Assembly (NCBI GenBank): GCA_963831155.1
Contig: CAWHOY010000005.1
Coordinates: forward strand, 496,001 to 560,000
Length of the DNA: 64,000 nucleotides
DNA from: CAVRXQ01 sp963831155
GTDB taxonomy: Bacteria; Actinomycetota; Acidimicrobiia; Acidimicrobiales; Bog-793
Reading direction: 5' to 3'
Positions 57,396-64,000 of the stretch are shown in pieces. The first letter of the stretch is position 1. Each line of letters begins with the position of its first letter. The position numbers and the translations under genes were made by a program. A model generated the notes under the pieces. That model was not told the origin of the DNA. It saw only the letters and a list, made by a program, of their open reading frames with translations, and searched no databases.

Positions 57396-57980
57396 ATGAA
57401 GAGTCCCGTTGCAATTCTTGGTAATCCATCGGAACGCAGCGAGCCGAGCGTTCTGCAGTGGCTAGCCCGTTCGAAGTTGATGGCCGTCGGTTGGACCGCG
57501 ATGCGAGTCTGGCTCGGGATCATGTGGATCCAGGCAGGCGTCGCGAAGCTCTGGGGCGCGGAGAACCCAGCGTTCCTCCACAACAATGGCGCGGGCGTCG
57601 CCGGATTCGCCGCACACGGCGTCCCCGCGTACAGCTGGTGGGGAAGCTTCCTCCATGGCTTCGTCGTGCCGAATTCCGGCTGGATCGGCATCGTCGTCGC
57701 ATTCGCGGAGTTCTTTATCGGCGTCGGCCTTGTGGTTGGGCTCTTCACCCGGATCGCAGCGATCGGCAGCCTCGCATTGCTGTTCAGCTATGTCATGTCC
57801 GGAACAGCGAGCGTCAATGCGTTCTACGCGCTCTTTGCAATTGTGATCCTCGCAACGTGGAGAGCATCGAGCTGGCTCGGAGTCGACGGACTGATCTCTG
57901 GTTACCACCAGCGCCGCCAAGACATTCGGCTCCTGGATCCAGTCCCGAATGTCGCCGAAGAACATGTTCGGGCTGCGTAA
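57396..57980 (+). CDS. DoxX-family membrane protein
   Basis: 194 aa. Four helices: VGWTAMRVWLGIMWIQAGVA, WIGIVVAFAEFFIGVGLVVG, RIAAIGSLALLFSYVMSGTA and FYALFAIVILATW. MWIQAGVAKLW and EFFIGVGLVVGLFTR are family blocks. ATG follows GGACGAGGG. DoxX proteins act in redox stress in mycobacteria; the role here is unknown. Confidence 0.82.
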   Translation: MKSPVAILGNPSERSEPSVLQWLARSKLMAVGWTAMRVWLGIMWIQAGVAKLWGAENPAFLHNNGAGVAGFAAHGVPAYSWWGSFLHGFVVPNSGWIGIVVAFAEFFIGVGLVVGLFTRIAAIGSLALLFSYVMSGTASVNAFYALFAIVILATWRASSWLGVDGLISGYHQRRQDIRLLDPVPNVAEEHVRAA

Positions 57981-58270
57981 ACCCGGGTCCTTCGACCCCA
58001 TACCCGCCTACCTTTGTCCCCCCCTCCATGAGGAGTTGCGGGTTGATCCATCGCTCCGTACTGCCTCGCAAATGTCCCCTCCTCCGGGGAAGTGGATGTC
58101 ACTCGTTCGAGAGCTTCACAAGCACCCCTGGACCCCGCTACCGCCGTCGCGCCAGCTCGAACTCTGGGTCCTCGCCGAAGCACGGAGCTCCTTGCTGGGG
58201 TCGTGCCGTGAACAACCAAAGCAGGAAGTAGCGGACAGATAGGAACCGCAATGGTTGGAATCTCTCTGCA

Positions 58271-58978
58271 ATGACGAGCATCTCGGACGCGGCCGAACTC
58301 GGGCGATCGCGCCTCGTTGGGGCGACTAGGCAGTCCGACGCGGTTCTCGACATCGCTTGGGCCCCGGCGTCTCTCGATACGAGGCCGATCCCGGTTATCC
58401 GAGTCATCCGCCGTGAAACAGCGGGACACGTTTCGTACTACCCATCGAGGCGAGCCGCGAGACCCTCGCGAGCGAGGACACCAGCGCCCCTTGGCGTTCG
58501 GATCTTGGTCTCGGTGCTCTTGGTGGTGTTGCTTGCGTGCGTGGGCGGCTTGACTGTTTTGAGAGAGCACCCGAAGTGGCTGAGCGCTTTCCGCAACGTG
58601 CCTTCTGCGACGAACGTGACTTCTGCGACGCGACCCCGAGTCACGCCGCCTCCGCAGCGCCAGAATCGGGTCGCGCTCGTTTCGTCGTCGTCGAAAGTGG
58701 ACACCTACCGCGTGCCAACGAGGTCGTACTCGATCGTCGTCACGGTCGACCATCCGTGTTGGTTGGTCGTGAACTCACCAGCGAGCTCTTCCTCGTTGCT
58801 CGTCGCAAAGACCTTGTCACCGACCGCGAGTCCGATGTCGATCCCCGTCCATGGCAGCGCCTCGATCACGGTCTCTGCGCAGACGCAGTCGATCACGATC
58901 ACCGAGGGAACAAAGGTGCTCAAGACGATCAACGGGCCCGTGCTCGGTGTCGCCTACACGTTCTTACCAGCTTCCTAG
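58271..58978 (+). CDS. Single-pass membrane protein with DUF4115-like domain
   Basis: 235 aa. Cytoplasmic basic region (RRAARPSRARTPAPLG), one helix (RILVSVLLVVLLACVGGL), Ser/Thr/Pro linker and a C-terminal beta domain (SYSIVVTVDHPCWLVVNSPA; GSASITVSAQTQSITITEGT) like the end of RodZ (DUF4115). The RodZ helix-turn-helix is absent. Assignment moderate. Confidence 0.6.
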   Translation: MTSISDAAELGRSRLVGATRQSDAVLDIAWAPASLDTRPIPVIRVIRRETAGHVSYYPSRRAARPSRARTPAPLGVRILVSVLLVVLLACVGGLTVLREHPKWLSAFRNVPSATNVTSATRPRVTPPPQRQNRVALVSSSSKVDTYRVPTRSYSIVVTVDHPCWLVVNSPASSSSLLVAKTLSPTASPMSIPVHGSASITVSAQTQSITITEGTKVLKTINGPVLGVAYTFLPAS

Positions 58979-59337
58979 TAAACCCCTTGCGTGCTGGGGC
59001 TCAACGTCGCTGTCCTCAATGACCCATGACACGCTTCGAACCGGGCATCTAGACCGGCGTCGAGTCAGACCCTAACGGCGATTTGTGCCCACGTTCGGGC
59101 GAGTAACTGTGCGGTGTCATTCGCGAGCGGGCCCAAACAATGCGGGCGTTGCGCGGCGCTGCGGCGGCGAGTCGGGGTGCTGTCGACCAGGACCCGCGGT
59201 TCCACATTGCGCCGTGGACGACCACGGCACGGCCCGGTCGTACGACCCGGTGCAGACAAAGAACCTCCTAGCCGATTCTTGTGGGTATTGTGGCCTGCCA
59301 TTTTCATGGCGGCGATGCACATTCGGGGGATCGGTCG
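58979..59337. other. Gap without a convincing gene
   Basis: 359 bases in the island. Several 75-100 codon frames overlap each other and lack ribosome sites. No RNA gene seen. Confidence 0.45.
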
Positions 59338-59721
59338 ATGAGCGATTTCGGGATAGCGAAGCTAGCCCACGAGGCTTCTGAGATCCGCCACGAAGTTGCC
59401 TTGGTTCCCTCATACCAGCACCACACGGTCAAATCAATCGAGCTGGACGGTGGTCATTCCGTCATTTCCTGCATATGCGGCCATACCTCTGAATCCGCGG
59501 ACATTAAGCAATCCGTACTCGCTCAAGAAAACCATGTTCGAAACGCCCTAAGCCTGCAGCTCGGAAATCGGATTCGGAAGCTTCATCAGACATATCGCGA
59601 TGCTCGAGCGATGCGCAAAGCTATCGACCGCGTCCTTCTTTCGTTTGTCGAGGAGTTCGGATTTGACCAGAGCAACACACTTCGCGCGCTTCTAGCTTCC
59701 GTATACCCGGGCGAGGATTAG
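59338..59721 (+). CDS. Hypothetical protein
   Basis: 127 aa from ATG 59338. Small Cys pair (ISCICGHTSES) may bind metal; helical C-terminus (RIRKLHQTYRDARAMRKAID). Lower GC than core genes. No family recognised. Confidence 0.5.
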   Translation: MSDFGIAKLAHEASEIRHEVALVPSYQHHTVKSIELDGGHSVISCICGHTSESADIKQSVLAQENHVRNALSLQLGNRIRKLHQTYRDARAMRKAIDRVLLSFVEEFGFDQSNTLRALLASVYPGED

Positions 59722-59841
59722 ATCATCAGTTATCTGAACTAAAAGACTTACGGATCCTAGGCCCGTTGAGCTACGCGAGTACTCAACCCTTTGCGTAATT
59801 GATTTGAAGTCCGCGTGTTGCTTTCGTGCACCCGATCAGTG

Positions 59842-60120
59842 ATGGAGGTCGTTGACGGCATTCGGCGACTGCTCAAAGGGCTGCTTCGAAGTGGACGGCA
59901 CAAGTCAGACGGAACAAGCGGATTATTCGCGTCGACGCTGAGTGCAAAGACGCGTCACGGACTTCCGGGCCAGATCGGACCGCATTACGAGCGCATTGAG
60001 AGCCTTCGGTTCAACGCAGATCGAAAGCGGATTGAGCGCAGAACGATGATTATTGATCGGGAAAACGACCATTACCTCCAAGAGTGGCGAACCGTCGTAA
60101 CTCGCAAGCGGACCTACTGA
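59842..60120 (+). CDS. Hypothetical basic protein
   Basis: 92 aa from ATG 59842 (a TTG at 59815 would add nine). MEVVDGIRRLLKGLLRSG then polar, ending DRENDHYLQEWRTVVTRKRT. No ribosome site of note and no family. Could be a remnant. Confidence 0.35.
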   Translation: MEVVDGIRRLLKGLLRSGRHKSDGTSGLFASTLSAKTRHGLPGQIGPHYERIESLRFNADRKRIERRTMIIDRENDHYLQEWRTVVTRKRTY

Positions 60121-60356
60121 AAGGAAGGACGTCTCAGCGACCCAAGCGTGCACGGCCAGTCAGCACGACGTTAGTAACGAGGCAGGTGCAGCGGCGTCGA
60201 GCACTCCAATGCTTAAGTTTCCCGTCGAATTGGAGCCTCAGGCAAGCGCCATACACCGTCGACGTAATCCGTAGGGGTTTAATCCGCATGCAATTGGCAC
60301 TCGCCGTGGAGTCGCGTTCAGCGAGTTTGAACGACCTCCCGGCCTAACCTGTGACG

Positions 60357-61313
60357 ATGTCTGACCGGCGCGCTTTGAAGATACACACGACGATGGCATT
60401 CACATCCATCGTGTTTCTCGCGGCTTCTGTTACCGGTTGGCACACCTCGTTCGCGCTTAACCAGCCAAAGACACTTCTCGCGCTCGGCGATTCGCTCGCG
60501 GCCGGGTATCAACCAACTGACGGGCAACAACCGCCGCCCATCGATCCTGCCACCGGCTACTCCGATCTCGGCTATCCCGGCAGTTATCCCGCAGACATCG
60601 CGAAGGCTCGCCATCTGAAATTGGTCGATCTCGGATGCCCCGGCGAGACGTCCACCTCGATGCGCACGACGCCAGCACAAGCGGATTGCTCGTCCCTCTT
60701 TGAGAGTGAATTCGGTAGCTCCTCACAGCTTGCCGCCGCCCGCGTGTTCCTTGACCATCACCGGGGACAAGTCGCTCTCGTGACGCTCGACATTGGCGCA
60801 AACGACATCGATCGCTGCATTTCAACGTCAGGCACGAACTCGTCCTGCCTTACGAGCGCCGATTTCGACTTGGAACGCAACTTCGGCGTGATCGTCCGCA
60901 CGATCAAAGCTTCGCTGCGCCGAAATGACCCTTCCGCACGTTTACTCACGATGAACTACTACGACCCGTTCCTTGCTTTCGCGTATCTGCTCGGCGGCAC
61001 GCGAGGAGCGCAACTAGCTGCGGAGTCGCTCGTCGGCGTCGATGCCCTAAACGCCCAGTTCGCGGCGAGTGATCGCCTCCTCAACGTCGACGTTGCCGAC
61101 GTCGCGAGCGCCTTCCAAGTCAACTCGTCGCTTCCGTTGCTCTCGTATGCGGGAAAACGACTGCCTACAAACGTCGTCGTTACCTGCGAGCTGACTTGGA
61201 TGTGTCCCACAGACTCGGTCGCGAGGCCGAACATTCACCCGAATCTTGCTGGCTATTCGACAATCGCGTCCGCATTCGAGCGCGTTCTCGCACGCGGTGC
61301 CCCGCAGAGCTGA
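60357..61313 (+). CDS. Secreted SGNH/GDSL hydrolase
   Basis: 318 aa; an alternative GTG lies six bases upstream. Signal segment TMAFTSIVFLAASVTGW. Block I LLALGDSLAAGYQ (Ser nucleophile), block III TLDIGANDIDRC, block V NIHPNLAGYSTIA (Asp/His replaced pattern HPN). Four to six Cys suggest disulphides. An extracellular esterase or lipase; substrate unknown. Last gene of the island. Confidence 0.85.
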   Translation: MSDRRALKIHTTMAFTSIVFLAASVTGWHTSFALNQPKTLLALGDSLAAGYQPTDGQQPPPIDPATGYSDLGYPGSYPADIAKARHLKLVDLGCPGETSTSMRTTPAQADCSSLFESEFGSSSQLAAARVFLDHHRGQVALVTLDIGANDIDRCISTSGTNSSCLTSADFDLERNFGVIVRTIKASLRRNDPSARLLTMNYYDPFLAFAYLLGGTRGAQLAAESLVGVDALNAQFAASDRLLNVDVADVASAFQVNSSLPLLSYAGKRLPTNVVVTCELTWMCPTDSVARPNIHPNLAGYSTIASAFERVLARGAPQS

Positions 61314-61500
61314 TCAGCCGCCCGAGCGCCTACAACCCCACTCAGGCCATGACCATCGCAGTTTGGGAGCGCTCTCTTGGTCGACTAGGAATTATCCGTG
61401 TCCCGAACCCGTCTACAGCTGCTGAGCTGCGCTTAACTTCACACTTTTCGACTCGTATAAGTCCAGGTCAAAGGGCATTCCGCACAGCGTTCCGGGTTCA

Positions 61501-61547
61501 TTGACTGGGGGTCAAGAGGTCCCGGGTTCAAATCCCGGCAGCCCGAC
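61501..61547 (+). repeat. Right attachment-site copy (tRNA-Pro 3' fragment)
   Basis: Identical over 47 bases to 55355-55401 and diverging immediately on both sides. Not a functional tRNA because the acceptor 5' strand and D arm are missing. Confidence 0.85.
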
Positions 61548-61556
61548 AAGGGCGAT

Positions 61557-62126
61557 GTGTCCGTGGTCCCGTTCGGCATGAACTCCAACACATGGGCTGA
61601 AGTCGCTAGCACCGAAGACCGCGCGCGGAATCGTTCAGTCCGCGGATACGTCAACTTCGCAGCCGAGTGCATCGAAAACTGCGATACGGGCGTAATTGAA
61701 GTACTCATGGTTAGCCGAAGTGCAATCCTTGACCGACGCGCTCCGATCACCGGCCGCGTTCGCAAGTGTGCTCGTTGCTCGATTGTCCTCAAGGGCAAGT
61801 TAAAGACTTGCCCTTATTGTCTTGGAAAAAAGCGACACACGTTGTCGACCCTGCATCGGACGAGCCGGTCACGGCTCGCCGCGGAGACTGCACGCCAACA
61901 AGAACGAATTCGCGTGCTAACCGAAGACGTCTCGCCTCGTCGCTACGCGACGGTTGCCGACTTGTTCACCCGCGGCTATTCGCAGAAGCAGCGCGACGAA
62001 TTCGCAAAGTCGGGCGTCGCTCTTCCTTCGGGCGCATATCCGATAAATAGCGCGAAGGATCTCAAAAGCGCGCTGATCCTGTTTCAGTCGGGGCATGGTA
62101 ATGACCCCAAGTCAGAGATCAAAGCT
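61557..62126 (+). pseudogene. Zinc-ribbon protein gene, 5' part, split by IS
   Basis: Start uncertain (GTG 61557 or ATG 61578). Includes a zinc ribbon (CARCSIVLKGKLKTCPYC) and the block VALPSGAYPINSAKDLKSAL...KSEIKA, like small phage-associated proteins with the motif PDGSYPI..DL..A (DUF6582-like). The gene stops matching after KSEIKA, where the IS element begins; the rest resumes at 63918 as KAHIIGRAKVLGLTDMLPSD. Confidence 0.7.
62119..62126 (+). repeat. Target-site duplication, left
   Basis: TCAAAGCT, repeated at 63918-63925. Eight bases, as expected for IS256-family insertion. Confidence 0.8.
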
Positions 62127-62227
62127 GTTGACGTCTCTCAAAGTGGTGTAGAAGCCGGGATCCACCACTGAAGCGGATCACCGGGCGATCTTCGGTTGAA
62201 CGACGAATTCGACCGAAGGAGAACCCG

Positions 62228-63463
62228 GTGATCCTTACGCAGTCTGATGTGTCCGAGCTTCTTGACGCGATCCGCGCCGGCGGCGACATCGACGTGATCC
62301 GCAGAGGCGTCGAGCTCGTCCTCCAAGCGCTCATCGACGCCGAGGCGACCGAAGTGATCGGCGCCGAACGTTACGAACGCAATCCATCCCGTTCGACCTG
62401 GCGCAACGGGAGCCGTGAACGGCTCCTTGCGACCAAGGCCGGCGATGTCGACCTGAAGATCCCAAAGCTCCGCCAAGGGAGCTTTTTCCCTTCGATCCTC
62501 GAGCGGAGACGCCGGATCGACCGGGCGCTCTACGCCGTCGTCATGGAGGCCTACGTGCACGGGGTCTCGACGCGGAAGGTCGACGACTTGGTCGGGGCGC
62601 TCGGTGTCGCATCCGGGGTCTCGCGCTCTGAGGTGAGCCGGATCTGTGTCGCGCTCGATGCCGAGATGGCAGCCTTTAGGTCCCGTCCGCTTTCTTCAGT
62701 CGAGTTCCCCTATGTCTTTTTGGACGCCACCTACCTGAAAGGACGCGTCCAGAACCAGGTCGTCTCGCGAGCGGTCGTCGTTGCCACCGGGGTCTCGATG
62801 GAAGGCATGCGCGAGGCCCTCGGGTGCGCGGTCGGTGACTCCGAAGACGAGGCCTTTTGGACAGAGTTCTTGCGGTCGCTGCGCGGTCGCGGGCTTCATG
62901 GGGTGCGCCTCGTCATCTCGGATCACCACTTGGGACTGAACAAGGCGATCGGATCGGTCCTCATCGGGGCGGCGTGGCAGCGCTGCCGAGTTCATTTCAT
63001 GCGCAACGTGTTGGCGAGGGTCCCGAGAGCGAGCCAGGAGATGGTCGCCGCCGCGATCCGGACGATCTTCGCCCAGCCCGACAAGGACACGGTCTTCGAG
63101 CAGTTCTCCCGCATCACCAAGACGCTCGAGGGGCAGTTCCCTGACGTCGCCCGAATGCTCGCCTCAGCGAGGGAAGACCTCTTGGCCTTTTCTGCGTTCC
63201 CCGTCGAGCACTGGCGAAAGCTCTGGTCGACGAACCCATTGGAACGGCTCCATCGCGAGGTGAAGCGCCGCTGTGACGTCGTCGGGGTCTTCCCGAACGA
63301 CCAATCGATCGACCGTCTCGTCACCGCCGTCATCGTCGAGACCCACGACGAGTGGGCGGTCTCGGACCGGCGCTATCTCTCGGAGACCTCGATGGCGCGC
63401 CTTCGCCTCGAAGAGCACGCCCTGACGGCGCCGACGCGCCAAAGGCGGCGCCTCGCCAGCTGA
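62228..63463 (+). CDS. IS256-family transposase
   Basis: 411 aa DDE enzyme (Mutator type). Catalytic residues: Asp in PYVFLDATYLKGRVQN, Asp in RLVISDHHLGLNKAIG, Glu in STNPLERLHREVKRRCDVVG. CRVHFMRNVLARVP is the family C/H-containing block. GTG start after AAGGAGAACCCG. Intact. Confidence 0.95.
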   Translation: MILTQSDVSELLDAIRAGGDIDVIRRGVELVLQALIDAEATEVIGAERYERNPSRSTWRNGSRERLLATKAGDVDLKIPKLRQGSFFPSILERRRRIDRALYAVVMEAYVHGVSTRKVDDLVGALGVASGVSRSEVSRICVALDAEMAAFRSRPLSSVEFPYVFLDATYLKGRVQNQVVSRAVVVATGVSMEGMREALGCAVGDSEDEAFWTEFLRSLRGRGLHGVRLVISDHHLGLNKAIGSVLIGAAWQRCRVHFMRNVLARVPRASQEMVAAAIRTIFAQPDKDTVFEQFSRITKTLEGQFPDVARMLASAREDLLAFSAFPVEHWRKLWSTNPLERLHREVKRRCDVVGVFPNDQSIDRLVTAVIVETHDEWAVSDRRYLSETSMARLRLEEHALTAPTRQRRRLAS

Positions 63464-63472
63464 ACTCCTAGC

Positions 63473-63817
63473 TTGGGCGGCGTGGGCGCCGTTCCCGACT
63501 TGGACGTCGCGAAGATCCGCAAGTACTGCGAGAGCCGCGTCCCGAAGCGACTGCGCGACGAGTTGCGCGTCGAGTTCGGTGTGCGTGGCAAGTCGGTGAC
63601 GATCTTCGACTGCCGACCACCGTGGCACCCGAACCTTCCCGAATGGTCGCGTCAGCCGATCGCACAGCTCCGTTACCAAGAGGCGACGAAGCTCTGGACT
63701 TTGTACTGGGCCGATCGCAACAGCCGCTGGCATCTCTACGACATGATCGACCCGGGCGGCGTCGACGAGCTTCTTCGCGAGATCGAAGACGATCCGACGT
63801 GCATCTTCTGGGGATGA
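63473..63817 (+). CDS. DUF3024 passenger protein
   Basis: 114 aa from TTG 63473 (GTG 63482 possible). CDCRPPWHP-type block FDCRPPWHPNLPEWSRQPIA, WTLYWADRNSRWHLYD and the ending DDPTCIFWG match DUF3024. It lies inside the IS inverted repeats, nine bases after the transposase, so it moves with the element. Function unknown. Confidence 0.82.
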   Translation: MGGVGAVPDLDVAKIRKYCESRVPKRLRDELRVEFGVRGKSVTIFDCRPPWHPNLPEWSRQPIAQLRYQEATKLWTLYWADRNSRWHLYDMIDPGGVDELLREIEDDPTCIFWG

Positions 63818-63917
63818 TCACGCACCGCTGATCGCGCAGTTTTTCAACCGCCGACAACAAGACCTACGATCCCGCGAAGCCGAAGGTCACTTCTCCACCA
63901 CTCGGCGGGACGTCATC

Positions 63918-64000
63918 TCAAAGCTCACATCATCGGGCGCGCCAAAGTCCTGGGACTCACTGACATGCTGCCCTCGGACTGGCGATCGACGATGTGGGCG
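63918..64000 (+). pseudogene. Zinc-ribbon protein gene, 3' part, cut by window end
   Basis: Begins with the second TCAAAGCT. Reading KAHIIGRAKVLGLTDMLPSD onward, it completes the C-terminus of the gene broken at 62126. No stop before the window ends. Confidence 0.65.

Larger units (their letters stand above)
55402..61547 (+). mobile_element. Putative tRNA-Pro genomic island, 6.1 kb
   Basis: The interval between an intact tRNA-Pro and an exact 47-bp copy of its 3' end. Contains about ten genes: a winged-helix regulator, small membrane and stress-type proteins and an SGNH hydrolase. No integrase, relaxase or replication gene, so it is not mobile alone. Lower coding density and more mixed codon use than the core. 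Inferred from the repeats. Confidence 0.65.
62127..63917 (+). mobile_element. IS256-family element with passenger gene
   Basis: 1,791 bp. Left end GTTGACGTCTCTCAAAGTGG and, reversed, right end GATGACGTCCCGCCGAGTGG are imperfect inverted repeats continuing GTGxAGAAG (about 22 of 28 bases). Bordered by the 8-bp duplication TCAAAGCT. Carries an intact transposase and a DUF3024 gene. High identity of ends and intact frames suggest recent movement. Confidence 0.85.

Noticed and set aside
61439..61798. Minus-strand frame with GCRDLNPGPLDPQ
   Set aside because: This is the reverse translation of the tRNA-Pro fragment, a frequent false protein.

Overview
The window reads as a chromosomal segment of a high-GC actinobacterium. 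The 16S gene, the actinobacterial rrn leader motifs, the GTG/TTG-rich starts, the fused alpha subunit of a KorAB-type oxidoreductase and the xerD/scpAB/rluB/cmk/der neighbourhood fit Actinomycetota. I infer class Acidimicrobiia or a relative from general appearance; no database search was possible.

Layout. 1-1.9 kb: a two-component system on the minus strand, cut by the window edge. 2.0-10.4 kb: trpF, an arginine biosynthesis operon (argC-argB-argD-argF-argR-argG-argH, without argJ) and a 3-methyladenine DNA glycosylase. 10.4-17.3 kb: one rRNA operon (16S-23S-5S, no tRNA in the spacer). Its 23S gene is interrupted three times by sequences with group I intron features, at E. coli positions about 1931, 1951 and 2593. 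The first carries a LAGLIDADG homing-endonuclease frame, and introns 1 and 2 are separated by an exon of only 20 nt. 17.3-30.4 kb: a TPR protein, class I FBP aldolase, korAB, DUF1015, a HAD phosphatase, a lysine-rich tail protein, nadK, recN, pyrG and a NUDIX hydrolase. 30.4-46.6 kb: xerD, a DksA-like protein, an M50 protease, RDD and CPBP membrane proteins, trpS, scpA, scpB, rluB, aroA, a cmk-plsC fusion, a sugar epimerase, a glycosyltransferase, ispH, a DUF512 radical-SAM protein and der. 46.6-49.1 kb: a PAS-GGDEF-EAL protein.

From 49 kb onward the window is accessory. It has lower coding density, small membrane proteins, two secreted proteins, integrase and IS30 remnants, and a tRNA-Pro(GGG) gene. 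The last 47 bp of that tRNA are repeated exactly 6.1 kb downstream. The interval looks like a tRNA-targeted island without a surviving integrase; it carries a winged-helix regulator, several small envelope or stress proteins (DUF6458-like, a short hydrophobic protein, CsbD, DoxX), a DUF4115-like protein and an SGNH hydrolase. Just beyond it, an IS256-family element with a DUF3024 passenger gene has split a host or phage-like gene, with an 8-bp target duplication and readable inverted repeats.

Quality note. At least four otherwise intact genes (xerD, the CPBP protease, a DUF2510 protein, aroA) and the integrase remnant show one-base frameshifts. Three of the five are a G-run one base short. 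This pattern suggests residual sequencing error as much as real gene decay.
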